Notes under the pieces: generated by a model
The model's database searches: none
What the model was told of the DNA's origin: nothing
The model's input: only the letters and a program-made list of their open reading frames with translations
Made by a program: the position numbers and the translations under genes
Shown here: positions 29,655 to 38,190 of the stretch, one piece after another
Position numbering within the stretch: position 1 is the first letter of the stretch
Layout: every line of letters starts with the position of its first letter
Assembly: GCA_019748065.1 (NCBI GenBank)
Contig: JAIEQB010000031.1
Location: 1-64,000, forward strand
Source of the DNA: Alphaproteobacteria bacterium
GTDB taxonomy: Bacteria; Pseudomonadota; Alphaproteobacteria; UBA9655
Reading direction: 5' to 3'
Length of the DNA stretch: 64,000 nucleotides

Positions 29655-30209
29655 TCAGATTTCCCAAGATTTCTGATAGGCTTCACACTGACTCCCTGTT
29701 AATGGTAAAATCCCATGAAAAAGCTTATCGGGTGAGTTTTCTGGTCTTAATTCCACCACATAGGGCCATTCCCCCCATTCTTTTGATGAAAGATAAGTTT
29801 CCGGCGGAAGCTTCATGATAACAAAACCAACCCCCTTCCTCTTTCCAAATTCAACCAGCTTATTATACAAGCCGCGGTAAAATTCCTGAGGTGAAATAGT
29901 GCTGATTTTCGTTTCTTGATCTCTGGTTTTAGAAAAACAAGAAAAAGAACATTCCCATACAAATCCCTGAAGAGGAAGGGTTCCCACAAGTTCTCGCACA
30001 TCTTCCTGCACCTTATAGAGCTCTTTTTTGAGAAGCAAAGCACCTCCAATAAATTCATTCTCTCTTCCTTTTAGAAGCTCTTCAACAAAAATATAATTTT
30101 TCAATTCTGAAGGATCTTCCTTTGAAGGATTTATAAAATGTTTTATTCTCTTAATATACTTACTTTTGTGGCTACCTTCTTGTGGTTCAATAATATCAAA
30201 TTTGAGCAT
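29655..30209 (-). CDS. Unknown protein, possibly GNAT/autoinducer-synthase-like fold
   Basis: 184 residues, no signal peptide or membrane helix. I do not recognise the family with confidence. The layout has a central strand VWECSFSCF, then EFYRGLYNKLVEFGKRKGVG, then the strand FVIMKLPP. This recalls GNAT acyltransferases, and loosely LuxI-type enzymes, where a strand, helix and strand follow in that order. A helix-turn-helix regulator gene (30556) lies upstream and divergent, which would suit a signal or modification module but proves nothing. Composition is similar to its neighbours. Confidence 0.6.
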   Translation of the reverse strand: MLKFDIIEPQEGSHKSKYIKRIKHFINPSKEDPSELKNYIFVEELLKGRENEFIGGALLLKKELYKVQEDVRELVGTLPLQGFVWECSFSCFSKTRDQETKISTISPQEFYRGLYNKLVEFGKRKGVGFVIMKLPPETYLSSKEWGEWPYVVELRPENSPDKLFHGILPLTGSQCEAYQKSWEI

Positions 30210-30555
30210 ACACTCTCCTTTCTACATTCTACTTTAATAGTTCAGCAAAAGGCCTATTATGAAAGACAGAAATGTAAATTTGATACTTTCTCCCTGTATT
30301 CAAATAGGCCTTTTTAGGCTCTTTACGTTGTTTAGTAACTTTCACGACGGTTTAATCCGCTCTTATAGAAACGTTTACCTGAGAAAATTAGGGTTATTAT
30401 CTCCCTCTGTTTGCTCATTTAGGTTAATCATTTTTGATATTTTGTATACAAGAAATTTTGAAAATGCTAGCTTTTTTTGGTGAATTTAATTTTAGGCTTA
30501 CCAAAAATATCATTTTATACTAAGATCCAAGAAATTAAATTAGGTATAAGGTTTT
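30210..30555. other. 346-bp intergenic region with a perfect 12-bp inverted repeat
   Basis: Divergent control region between the unknown gene at 29655 and the regulator at 30556. It holds AAAAGGCCTATT (30247-30258) and its exact complement AATAGGCCTTTT (30303-30314) with a 44-bp spacer, the second arm ending in five T. This could be a rightward terminator with a long loop or an operator pair for the neighbouring regulator. A 74-codon open frame at 30259 begins inside the repeat but has no recognisable content. Confidence 0.5.
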
Positions 30556-31032
30556 ATGACATCAGCATTAAAAGAGAAAATCATCGAACGCATGGAAGCA
30601 AAAAATCTTTCCATTGCAGAGTTAGAAAGACGCGCTGGCTTAAGCATTCACTCAGTTAGGAATATTCTGAAGGGCCGAATCAAAAAACCAAGCGCTCAAT
30701 CCCTTCAAGCTATTGCCGAAGCATTAGAATGCTCTATCATTGATCTTATGAGCGTGTCCTCTACGAGGAGTGATGGGTATTCACCAGAGCTTCATGGAAG
30801 AATTCGGAAACGGTCGCGTATGGATCATCCAGACCTTATGCTCGATTGCTCAAAGCAAATTTTAGCCTTAATAGAAGAAAAAGGAATTAAAGTTTCTGTT
30901 GATGAATACCTTGATGCTTTAAAGAAGGTCTACTTTTATTCCTCTAGGGAAGAGCCAAGAAAGTTTGATATGCGGTTTGCAGAATGGCTTATTGAAAGCC
31001 AATTTGATGACTATAAAGTGCCTCCAAAATAA
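30556..31032 (+). CDS. XRE-family helix-turn-helix regulator
   Basis: 158 residues. Residues about 3-66 form a Cro/CI-type HTH: MEAKNLSIAELERRAGLS is the first part, HSVRNILKGR the recognition helix, and QSLQAIAEALECSIIDLM the closing helices. The C-terminal 90 residues (ILALIEEKGIKVSVDEYLD onward) have no recognised domain and may be for dimerisation or sensing. Located between an unknown divergent gene and a DUF721 gene; the inverted repeat at 30247-30314 is a plausible own operator. Confidence 0.85.
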   Translation: MTSALKEKIIERMEAKNLSIAELERRAGLSIHSVRNILKGRIKKPSAQSLQAIAEALECSIIDLMSVSSTRSDGYSPELHGRIRKRSRMDHPDLMLDCSKQILALIEEKGIKVSVDEYLDALKKVYFYSSREEPRKFDMRFAEWLIESQFDDYKVPPK

Positions 31033-31039
31033 GCTCTTT

Positions 31040-31510
31040 TTACTGGCAAATGGCCTCTCCTAGTTTTTCAAGGTAGACTCGAAGTTCAATGTCTTCTACC
31101 CCTTCCATCTGTTTTTCAAGCCAAGCCTTCTCTTCATCCGTAAGAATTTTGGGAGGATAAGGTATTTTTGCTTCTCCCTGAAGCGTTAAGCCATGAATCA
31201 TTCTTAACTTTGACAGAGCTTTGTAACCAAAAAATATATTTACTCTCTCTAAAATTAAGTCTTGAGAATACTGAAACAAAAGAGCTCCTGAAGAAGTTAC
31301 ATTTAAATGAAGGGTTCCTTCTGATCGTTTGCCTCTTGGAAATGTTATTTTTTCAGCAAAAGATATATGGGCAAACTTCTCGCCCACAATTTGTGGCCAA
31401 TGGGTAATGATCTTCCCTTCCATTAAACCACGATTTTTAAATACGGGCTTTACAAGCCTTTGCGTAAAAAGACCTAGGCGCGCCGGTCCAAACTTGCTAT
31501 TATGCTTCAT
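31040..31510 (-). CDS. DUF721 (DciA-like) protein
   Basis: 156 residues. The DUF721 core is visible: a helix start (FTQRLVKPVFKNRGLM), IITHWPQIVGEKFAHISF, then a beta-rich LHLNVTSSGALLFQYSQDLILERVN and a tail with RMIHG. DciA proteins load or aid the replicative helicase; alphaproteobacterial DUF721 proteins are often found next to mutY, as here (divergent, 36 bp apart). Function as a DnaB loader is inference from the family. Confidence 0.85.
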   Translation of the reverse strand: MKHNSKFGPARLGLFTQRLVKPVFKNRGLMEGKIITHWPQIVGEKFAHISFAEKITFPRGKRSEGTLHLNVTSSGALLFQYSQDLILERVNIFFGYKALSKLRMIHGLTLQGEAKIPYPPKILTDEEKAWLEKQMEGVEDIELRVYLEKLGEAICQ

Positions 31511-31546
31511 AGAAATAAGAATACGAGCTTTCTAAAGATTTGAAAA

Positions 31547-32509
31547 GTGTTCTCAGAAAAACTCCTCACCTGGTATGACCATTGTCAACGAAGTCTCCCC
31601 TGGCGGATTAAAAAGAAAAATCCCTACTATACGTGGTTAAGTGAGGTCATGTTACAGCAGACAACTGTTGTAACAGTTATTCCTTATTTTAACAGATTTA
31701 CTCAAAAGTGGCCTGAAATTCAAAATCTAGCCTCCTCCTCCTTAGATGAGGTCCTTATTGAATGGCAAGGGTTAGGTTACTATTCCAGAGCGCGAAACCT
31801 TCATAAATGCGCTTACCATTTGGCAGAATCCTTTCCTCAAGAAGAGCATGAACTTATAAAACTGCCTGGAATTGGCCCCTATACGGCTGCTGCTATTGCT
31901 TCTATTGCCTTTAACAAAAAAGCAGCTGCTGTTGATGGCAATGTTATTCGAGTTTTATGTCGCTATTATGGGCTCGACTGTTTAAGGCCTTATGAATCCG
32001 TACGTACTAAACTTTTAAAACTCTTGCCTGAGACACGCTGCGGAGATTTTACTGAAGCTTTGATGGAGCTGGGAGCTCTCATTTGTCGGCCTAAAAACCC
32101 CTCCTGTGAAAGTTGTCCTCTTCAAAGAACTTGCAAGGGCTATAAAATGGGAAAGCCTGAGTCTTTGCCAAATAAGCTACCTAAAAAGAAGTTACCTATC
32201 CGCTATACTACTGCCTTTATAATTCAACGTGAAGATGGGGCAATTTGGTTAAGAAAGCGACCTATACAAGGCCTTTTAGGCGGTATGATGGAAGTTCCCT
32301 CCACGCCCTGGACAGAAGAAAAAAATAGTGGGGAAAAATTAATTGTAAAACACACCTTCACCCACTTTCATTTGAAAGCAGCGCTTTGCTATAGGGATAA
32401 GCCTATAGAGGATGAGGGGGTATGGGTCCAGCCCCATGATTTAAAGAAATATGCGCTTCCCACAGTTATGAAAAAAATCATTAGAGCGGGTTTAAAAGGG
32501 CGCGAATAG
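31547..32509 (+). CDS. mutY: A/G-specific adenine glycosylase MutY
   Basis: Removes adenine paired with 8-oxoguanine. 320 residues from a GTG start. The catalytic domain has MLQQTTV (helix 2), the helix-hairpin-helix LPGIGPYTAAAIASIAF and the catalytic Asp in AAVDGNVIRVLCR. The [4Fe-4S] loop is C-x6-C-x2-C-x5-C (CRPKNPSCESCPLQRTC). A NUDIX-like C-terminal domain that reads the 8-oxoG strand starts near residue 215 and is somewhat short. It converges with rnhB, overlapping by 29 bp. Confidence 0.96.
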   Translation: MFSEKLLTWYDHCQRSLPWRIKKKNPYYTWLSEVMLQQTTVVTVIPYFNRFTQKWPEIQNLASSSLDEVLIEWQGLGYYSRARNLHKCAYHLAESFPQEEHELIKLPGIGPYTAAAIASIAFNKKAAAVDGNVIRVLCRYYGLDCLRPYESVRTKLLKLLPETRCGDFTEALMELGALICRPKNPSCESCPLQRTCKGYKMGKPESLPNKLPKKKLPIRYTTAFIIQREDGAIWLRKRPIQGLLGGMMEVPSTPWTEEKNSGEKLIVKHTFTHFHLKAALCYRDKPIEDEGVWVQPHDLKKYALPTVMKKIIRAGLKGRE

Positions 32510-33095
32510 GAGCGAAACTTTTGCGGTGATGGTGTGTGACTCCATGTCTTTTTAAGGATTCCTGGTGCTCTGCAGTTCCATAACCTGAATTGCGCTCCCA
32601 GCCATAATGAGGACATTCTCGCGCTAAGACTTCCATATCTTGATCGCGAGTTACTTTTGCTAAGATAGATGCTGCTGCAATCGAAAGACTTTTCCCGTCT
32701 CCTCCAATAACAGGATGAGCCTCAATACCATCAAACTTTGGAATAAATTTTCCATCAATGAGCAAAGTTTGTGGAGAAAAGGGTAAGCATCCCACAGCAC
32801 GCCGCATCGCTAAAAACGTGGCCTGCAAAATATTATGAAGATCAATCTCGGCAACGGATGCTTTTCCAATGCCAAAAGCAAAGTTTTCTAATTCATACAG
32901 ACTTTTAAAAATACTCTCTCGTTTTGTTTTAGAAAGTTTTTTTGAATCTTGTATGGCATCCTCAAGTCTTTTGGACGGGGGCTTTAAAAAAACCGCAATG
33001 GCGGCAACGACTGGCCCTGCCCAAGGACCTCTTCCTGCCTCATCTATTCCCCCAACTGGTCCTGGAAATTGAGATTCAATCCGGAAGGTTGGCAC
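32481..33095 (-). CDS. rnhB: Ribonuclease HII
   Basis: Removes single ribonucleotides and RNA primers. About 205 residues from a GTG at 33095; a longer frame starts at 33158 inside the antiporter gene but the extra residues are not family-like. The start motif GIDEAGRGPWAGP carries the first two catalytic acids, LLIDGKF the next, and KSLSIAAASILAKVTRD the conserved serine-rich helix. Overlaps the 3' end of the antiporter gene on the same strand. Confidence 0.93.
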   Translation of the reverse strand: MPTFRIESQFPGPVGGIDEAGRGPWAGPVVAAIAVFLKPPSKRLEDAIQDSKKLSKTKRESIFKSLYELENFAFGIGKASVAEIDLHNILQATFLAMRRAVGCLPFSPQTLLIDGKFIPKFDGIEAHPVIGGDGKSLSIAAASILAKVTRDQDMEVLARECPHYGWERNSGYGTAEHQESLKRHGVTHHHRKSFAPIRALLNPL

Positions 33096-34359
33096 GACCC
33101 GATAATCCCTGTTTGCACTTTTTATAGATTCGCTGAATAAAAAGAAATTCCCGGTCAAAGAGAAGATTTAAAAGTTTCATGAAGCTCATCGTTCGTTTAG
33201 GAGTAATATCGTGAAGTCTTTTGGCCGTTGCAAGCCAAATAGGGCTTAAAGCCAATGAAAGAACGGTTAAAGAAATAATAAGGTTTGTTCCATATTGGGT
33301 CACAATTCCAACTTCCTCGCCAACGCTAGCTAAAAGAAAAGAAAATTCCCCCAATTGTCCTAAGACGACCCCTGAAAGAAAGGACTTGGTCCACGGCTGA
33401 CGCAAAAGATGGAGAATACTGATATTTAAGGCCGTTTTTCCCAAGGTAATGAAGACAAGAATCATTAAGACTTTCCCTAGATTTTCCCAAATAAAATTAA
33501 CATTAAGGAGCAGCCCTATAGAGAGGAAAAAAATCATCATCAAGACACTATAAATGGGAGTCATTTTCTCAATAAAGACTTGGCGTTCATGGCTGTTTCC
33601 CATAACCAGTCCTGCCAAAAAAGCTCCATAGGCTGCAGAAAGCCCTGAAAGGCCTGCAATGGCGGAGGCTCCAAAACAAAAGGCGAGCCCCATTAGAGGG
33701 GTAAGGTCCACATGGCCTGCAACTTGTGTTAAAAAAGGAAGACGAATACGCTCTTTCCGGCTTAAATACCACACAAGTATGGCAAGAAGTCCTAAGGAAA
33801 TCAGGATCTTAAGCAGCATAATTGTTAAGTTAAATTCACCTCCTGGTTGAAGCCCTCGAATAATAAGAATCATTGGAACGATAGCCAGGTCTTGGGCAAC
33901 AAGAACGCCAATCGTCAGACGTCCTGTCCCCGTTTTAAGCTCCCCAATTGTATCGAGCATTTTGACAGCTACTGCCGTGCTACTGAGGGCAAAAACAAAG
34001 GCAAGAAGAAGAGTAAGATTGAGAGGCCAATGGAAAAAATGCGCCAATGGAAAAGCAATCGCCAGCCCTCCCACAACCTGCAAAGCGACACATCCCACCG
34101 CAACGGTCCAAATTTTGACAAAGGGTCTGAGGCTTAATTCCATACCTACAACGAAAAGAAGCATTAAAACGCCTAAATCAGCTAAATCATAAATGGCTTC
34201 TTTATTTTCAATGAACCCTAAGCAGGAGGGGCCAAGAAAAACACCCGCTAAGATATATCCCAGGATGGCTGGCTGCTTAAGTCTTTCAAGAATAATACCC
34301 CCCGCAAGAGCTGCGGTAACAACGATTGCTATTTGTGTAAGGGTGGAATCTACATGCAT
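33076..34359 (-). CDS. CPA2-family (Kef/YbaL-type) cation:proton antiporter
   Basis: 427 residues with about twelve membrane helices. The characteristic start is AALAGGIILERLKQPAILGY followed by ILAGVFLGPSCLGF. The antiporter core FALSSTAVAVKML and GQLGEFSFLLASVG, both typical of KefB/YbaL, are visible. It lacks the C-terminal TrkA-N/RCK nucleotide-binding domain of KefB/C; only a basic tail of about 40 residues follows the last helix. Likely a K+ or Na+/H+ antiporter; ion unknown. The start is the most likely ATG, with clear family residues soon after it. Confidence 0.9.
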   Translation of the reverse strand: MHVDSTLTQIAIVVTAALAGGIILERLKQPAILGYILAGVFLGPSCLGFIENKEAIYDLADLGVLMLLFVVGMELSLRPFVKIWTVAVGCVALQVVGGLAIAFPLAHFFHWPLNLTLLLAFVFALSSTAVAVKMLDTIGELKTGTGRLTIGVLVAQDLAIVPMILIIRGLQPGGEFNLTIMLLKILISLGLLAILVWYLSRKERIRLPFLTQVAGHVDLTPLMGLAFCFGASAIAGLSGLSAAYGAFLAGLVMGNSHERQVFIEKMTPIYSVLMMIFFLSIGLLLNVNFIWENLGKVLMILVFITLGKTALNISILHLLRQPWTKSFLSGVVLGQLGEFSFLLASVGEEVGIVTQYGTNLIISLTVLSLALSPIWLATAKRLHDITPKRTMSFMKLLNLLFDREFLFIQRIYKKCKQGLSGRANLPD

Positions 34360-34533
34360 AATTCACAGAGTAGCATGAGTTTTCTTGTTTTAAAACCCTT
34401 CATTAATTCTTCTCTGTGTGCTTTCTACTTTTAGCCCCTGTTGCATTCTCTTTTTAGTTACATGAATGGTTAATGAATCTGAGAAAAACTAGATACATCT
34501 CGCGTAAAGATGTTCTCATGCCCTCATATGAAA

Positions 34534-34818
34534 ATGAGCATAGAGACTGAACGTGTCTTTTTTTACATATTAATTTGTCTGTGTTTCGTGGATATTGATC
34601 ATAATAATTTAATTCCGAATAATTTTGAAAAAATGTGTAATTCTTTAATAAATTTAAACAAATTTATGTAAAAAATGATACAAAAGAAGTCGTTTGGTTT
34701 ATAAAAATTTACAAATTTACTTTTAAGTACGGGTCTTAAATTCTCTGATGAGAGTGAAGTCATTGCCGGTGATGTGCAAGCTGCTGCTTTATTTGTTGCG
34801 AAAAAATATTTCCTTTGA
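34534..34818 (+). pseudogene. Decayed small gene with two in-frame TAA codons
   Basis: One continuous frame begins ATG at 34534 (MSIETERVFFYILICLCF) and runs to TGA at 34816-34818, interrupted only by TAA at 34669-34671 and TAA at 34702-34704. The last segment, KFSDESEVIAGDVQAAALFV, has balanced, protein-like composition quite unlike random AT-rich DNA. A hairpin suited to termination overlaps the stop. About 92 residues when intact. Family not recognised. Confidence 0.5.
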
Positions 34819-34837
34819 CAAGGCACAATGCCTTGTC
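34817..34837 (+). terminator. Hairpin terminator-like element
   Basis: Perfect 9-bp stem GACAAGGCA / TGCCTTGTC with a CAA loop, directly at the stop of the decayed gene and followed by TCTCATTTTC. The T-tract is imperfect, so strength is uncertain. Confidence 0.5.
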
Positions 34838-34906
34838 TCTCATTTTCATGAGAGATATACTCATCGTTAATTGAAGGTACTGTGTTTAAACGCTCTTAAT
34901 TGTTAT

Positions 34907-34964
34907 TCCCACGTAAGCGGGGATCCAGCCATTTTTTGGATCTCCGCCTACGTGGAGATGACAC
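34907..34964. repeat. Palindromic dispersed repeat (GGATCC type)
   Basis: Two near-complementary arms of about 20 bases centred on GGATCCA...TGGATC, with the motif ACGTAAGCGGGGATCCA and its counterpart TGGATCTCCGCCTACGT. A similar motif (GCGAAGGCGGGGATCCAG) occurs twice in the element at 58808-59016, so this is a repeated family in the genome. Confidence 0.7.
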
Positions 34965-35116
34965 CAGAGAGAAGCCAGTATAAGGTATTTATGGATGGTA
35001 GTGAACTCATTACCATGATAAGTTGACCTTAGCTTAAGCTTCTCCGTCGCTAACTTCTGCGAATAGCTCACGGCGCTCTTGGGGATTCATAATCTGAGAG
35101 AAAAAGGAGAGGCCTT

Positions 35117-35428
35117 ATGTCTGATGATCCTGCATTAGATAATTTAAAAAGAAAAATTCAAGACGCTAAAAAAGAAAGTACTTCTCAGCCGCAACAAAAA
35201 AACTCCTTTTATAATCTTGGGGGGAAGTTCTTTCATATAGGTGTTGACCTTGTTGCTGGGGTTTTTGTAGGTGTGGGGCTCGGTCTTCTTGTTGACTGGA
35301 TTTTTAAAATATCTCCGTGGGGACTCATCTCTTTCTTTATTCTAGGCTCAGTAACTGGTATGGTGAATGTATATCGAAGCCTTAAGGATGAAGAGCCGAA
35401 GAATAATAAGAAGGATACCCATGTTTGA
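35117..35428 (+). CDS. atpI: ATP synthase protein I (AtpI-like)
   Basis: 103 residues: a charged N-terminal part and two membrane helices (FHIGVDLVAGVFVGVGLGLL and LISFFILGSVTGMVNVYRSL). This matches AtpI/AtpZ-type proteins, which help assemble the c-ring and may carry Mg2+. First gene of the F0 cluster, overlapping atpB by 8 bp. Its short length is normal for alphaproteobacteria. Confidence 0.88.
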   Translation: MSDDPALDNLKRKIQDAKKESTSQPQQKNSFYNLGGKFFHIGVDLVAGVFVGVGLGLLVDWIFKISPWGLISFFILGSVTGMVNVYRSLKDEEPKNNKKDTHV

Positions 35429-36143
35429 TCCCCTTCACCAATTTGAAATTCATACCCTTATTCCTCTCAGCATTAAGGGGATTGATGTCTCTTTCACAAA
35501 TTCCTCTTTGTTTATGCTTTTAGCTGTCCTAACGACGACCTTTTTCTTAGTGGGGGGAATTTATCGCTCAAAAACCATACCTCATCGTTGGCAGTCCCTT
35601 GTTGAAATGGCTTATGGATTTGTTGAAAATATCCTGGATGAAACCATAGGTATTAAAGGACGTCCCTATTTGCCATTTGTTTTTACCCTCTTTATGTTCA
35701 TTTTAATGGGTAACCTAATTGGGATGATTCCCTATAATTTTACTTTTACCAGTCAAATTATTGTGACCTTCGGACTCGCTATTATAGCTTTTGGTATTGC
35801 GACTATTGTGGGTTTTGTACGTCATGGTTTTCATTACTTTTCTCTTTTTGTTCCGCAAGGAGCGCCGGTTTATATGCTCCCCCTCATTGTTCCTATTGAA
35901 CTTCTCTCCTATATTTCTCGTCCTGTAAGTCTTTCTATTCGTCTCTTTGCCAATATGATGGCAGGTCATACTATGTTAAAGGTTTTTGCAGGTTTTACAG
36001 TTCTCTTAGGCGTTTTTGGCATTGCTCCTCTGACGGTTAATATTCTTCTGACTGCTTTTGAAATTTTGGTTGCTGTGTTACAGGCCTATGTTTTTACAAT
36101 TTTAACGTGTATTTATTTACATGATGCCATTCATTTACATTAG
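35421..36143 (+). CDS. atpB: F0F1 ATP synthase subunit a
   Basis: Membrane stator subunit forming the proton half-channels. About 240 residues from the ATG at 35421 ([15 protein letters not shown]); a longer frame from 35367 would overlap atpI by 62 bp. The essential arginine lies in [18 protein letters not shown], and the [16 protein letters not shown] end is typical. Confidence 0.97.
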   Translation: MFDPLHQFEIHTLIPLSIKGIDVSFTNSSLFMLLAVLTTTFFLVGGIYRSKTIPHRWQSLVEMAYGFVENILDETIGIKGRPYLPFVFTLFMFILMGNLIGMIPYNFTFTSQIIVTFGLAIIAFGIATIVGFVRHGFHYFSLFVPQGAPVYMLPLIVPIELLSYISRPVSLSIRLFANMMAGHTMLKVFAGFTVLLGVFGIAPLTVNILLTAFEILVAVLQAYVFTILTCIYLHDAIHLH

Positions 36144-36157
36144 AAAAGGAGACTAAA

Positions 36158-36382
36158 ATGGAAGTTGAATCAGCACGTATGATAGGCGCGGGCCTTGCAA
36201 TGTTTGCCCTGGCAGGGGTGGGGCTTGGTATAGGGCTTATCTTTTCCTCTTTAATTAATTCTATCGCTCGAAATCCATCGGCGCGGGAGCAGGTCTTTCC
36301 GGTGGGTATTTTAGGGTTTGCTCTGACAGAAGCTGTGGCTCTTTTCGCCCTCCTTATCGCATTTTTAATTCTCTTTAAATAA
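36158..36382 (+). CDS. atpE: F0F1 ATP synthase subunit c
   Basis: 74-residue hairpin of two membrane helices forming the rotor ring. Loop residues [11 protein letters not shown] are the F1-contact region. The proton-binding carboxylate is Glu58 in [17 protein letters not shown]. It follows atpB by 14 bp. Confidence 0.98.
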   Translation: MEVESARMIGAGLAMFALAGVGLGIGLIFSSLINSIARNPSAREQVFPVGILGFALTEAVALFALLIAFLILFK

Positions 36383-36405
36383 GCGGGAGTTTAGGAGCTA
36401 AGAAC

Positions 36406-36873
36406 ATGCCCCAGTTAGACACTTTAACTTACTCGTCTCAGCTTTTTTGGCTTGGGGTTTGTTTTTTGGCTCTTTACCTTATTTTAGCTTATGTTGTTCT
36501 TCCTAAAATCACCCGCATTTTTGAGAATAGGGAGGACACTATTGAGGAAAAGCTTAATAAAGCCAGTACTTATCGTGAGCAAGCAGAGAACCTTCGTGCG
36601 GACTATGAAGAGATTCTTGCTCAAGCCAAAGAAAAAGCGCACCAACATTTAAAGGCTACATCAACAACAATTTCAGCAACGATTGCTAATAAACAAAAAG
36701 ACTTTCTTGATAAACTAAGTGATCGTCTTCATGTTGCAGAACAAGAGCTCTACCGGTCCCGCCTTGAAAGTGGCAAAGAAATAGAGTCTTTAGCACGCGA
36801 TGTTGCCAATACCATTTTCTTAAAATTGACAGGAAAAGCTGGTTCTTTCAAGAAGGATGGAAAAAATGTTTAA
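36406..36873 (+). CDS. atpF': F0F1 ATP synthase subunit b' (AtpF2/AtpG type)
   Basis: 155 residues: one N-terminal membrane helix (LFWLGVCFLALYLILAYVVL) and a long alpha-helical stalk with heptad-like charged pattern. The duplicated b/b' pair, in this order after atpE, is characteristic of alphaproteobacteria and other organisms with heterodimeric stators. Overlaps the next gene by 8-17 bp. Confidence 0.92.
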   Translation: MPQLDTLTYSSQLFWLGVCFLALYLILAYVVLPKITRIFENREDTIEEKLNKASTYREQAENLRADYEEILAQAKEKAHQHLKATSTTISATIANKQKDFLDKLSDRLHVAEQELYRSRLESGKEIESLARDVANTIFLKLTGKAGSFKKDGKNV

Positions 36874-37363
36874 AACACCTGAATTTTGGGTTTTGATCGC
36901 TTTTGTTCTTTTTCTCCTTGCCTTTGGGAAAAAGATTTGGGCCTTTTTAACCCAATCTTTGGATGAACATCGTAATAAGATTTCTCGCCAACTTGAGGAA
37001 GCAGAACGCTTGCATGATGAAGCCCTCAGCCTTCTTAAGGCCTACAAACAAAAACATGAAGAAGTTTTAAAGCAAACGGCTGAAATTATTGCTTTTGCCG
37101 AAGAAGAAGCCCTTACCCTAAAAAAGGAAAAGGAGCGGGAATTTGACCATTTCATGAAACAGCGCGAAAAAGCATTGCTTCAGCGAATGGAAAATGAAAA
37201 AGAAGAGACAAAGGCAGCCTTTCGACAACAAATCCTTGAGGAGGCCATAGCCCATGTTGAAAGTTTTCTTGAGGCTCAAAAGGGTGAAAAAAAGAAACTT
37301 ACTGAGGATGCCTTAAAAGAGATTACGGATATCTCCCTATTTCCAAAGGACTTCCTTAAATAG
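36866..37363 (+). CDS. atpF: F0F1 ATP synthase subunit b
   Basis: About 165-168 residues (start at 36866 or 36857). One membrane helix (PEFWVLIAFVLFLLAFGKKI) then a long charged coiled-coil stalk (about residues 35-140). Partners with b' to form the peripheral stator. Last gene of the F0 group; F1 genes are elsewhere. Confidence 0.94.
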   Translation: MFKTPEFWVLIAFVLFLLAFGKKIWAFLTQSLDEHRNKISRQLEEAERLHDEALSLLKAYKQKHEEVLKQTAEIIAFAEEEALTLKKEKEREFDHFMKQREKALLQRMENEKEETKAAFRQQILEEAIAHVESFLEAQKGEKKKLTEDALKEITDISLFPKDFLK

Positions 37364-37369
37364 AAAAAC

Positions 37370-37624
37370 ATGAAAAAATACATTTTTCATATTCTGCGTC
37401 GAATTTTTGGCTATTTATTTTTGATTGTAGGTGTTCTTTCTGGGTTTCTTCCAATTTTACAGGGATGGGTTTTTATTATCCTTGGTCTTATACTTCTTAA
37501 AAATGAGCCGTGGGTTCGAAAAATCATTCTTTGGCTTCACAAGCGCTATCCCGACAAACGCCATCATTTTAAAAACATTCACAAAAAGCTTGATGAATGG
37601 CTTGGCAAATGGTGGCGCCATTGA
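37370..37624 (+). CDS. PGPGW-like small membrane protein
   Basis: 84 residues. Two closely spaced membrane helices around a GFLPILQGW turn (IFGYLFLIVGVLSGFL, then VFIILGLILLKNEPWV), then a basic helical tail. This resembles the 'putative transmembrane protein (PGPGW)' family, with the first residues of the motif altered. Six bases after atpF, so it may ride on the F0 transcript. Function unknown. Confidence 0.75.
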   Translation: MKKYIFHILRRIFGYLFLIVGVLSGFLPILQGWVFIILGLILLKNEPWVRKIILWLHKRYPDKRHHFKNIHKKLDEWLGKWWRH

Positions 37625-37732
37625 AAGGCGGAAGGTGAGATCTTTAAAAATTTATGAAGTAGTTTTTAAAAAAGCTTAGTCTAGAAAAGCATAAAATATT
37701 CTTTAGTCCTTGTTAAACTTAACCTGTTGAAG

Positions 37733-37770
37733 TAGCCAATAACTCGCGACAGAACTAGAGTTATTGGCTA
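37733..37770. repeat. Perfect 13-bp inverted repeat
   Basis: TAGCCAATAACTC (37733-37745) and its exact complement GAGTTATTGGCTA (37758-37770), 12-base loop. No T-run on either side, so it is not a standard intrinsic terminator, though it lies where the F0 transcript should end and the next gene converges. Confidence 0.6.
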
Positions 37771-37875
37771 TATTGATCAGTATTCTGACACTCATAAGGT
37801 AGAAAACCTTGTTAATGTTAAAGTAACTGCGGCTTCCTTCCTAGGAATCAACCTACCAGCTTTAGCCGATTGTTG

Positions 37876-38190
37876 TTATCTTCCTGAATCTAGTCGTTTT
37901 TTCATACAGAATGCTTCTTTTTCAAGTTCTGATAATTCAACAAATATTAGCCGTTCTTCCTTTGAAAGATCATAAAAATTGAGACCGGTAGCCTTTCCAT
38001 ATGCATCTCTCTCTGCCAAATGTGCTAAAGCCCAATACTCTTCTTCCATATTTTCATCTGAAAAAGGAGCTTTGTAATTTGGATGACTAGGTTGCCTGCC
38101 GAAGCTGTCTTCTTCAGGTGTCATTGCCTTTGAAGAACTCGAAAGCAAAATAAAGCTTAGGGCAATTGGAAAAAATTTATTTAAATACAT
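37876..38190 (-). CDS. Small secreted protein of unknown function
   Basis: 104 residues with a clear cleavable signal peptide (FFPIALSFILLSSSSKA, cleavage after residue ~22). The mature part is acidic and rich in Glu/Tyr (SDENMEEEYWALAHLAERDA) with a C-terminal helix (ERLIFVELSELEKEAF). No domain recognised. One of several short exported proteins in this window; an effector or envelope role is only possible. Confidence 0.7.
   Translation of the reverse strand: MYLNKFFPIALSFILLSSSSKAMTPEEDSFGRQPSHPNYKAPFSDENMEEEYWALAHLAERDAYGKATGLNFYDLSKEERLIFVELSELEKEAFCMKKRLDSGR

Larger units (their letters stand above)
34360..35116. other. 757-bp region without an intact gene
   Basis: Upstream region of the F0 cluster. 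It holds a decayed gene (34534-34818) with its own terminator-like hairpin, a palindromic GGATCC-type repeat (34907-34964), and presumably the F0 promoter close to 35117. The remaining sequence is AT-rich and I see nothing else in it. Confidence 0.6.

Noticed and set aside
30259-30483. 74-codon open frame in the divergent region before the XRE gene
   Set aside because: Begins inside an inverted repeat and shows no conserved features.
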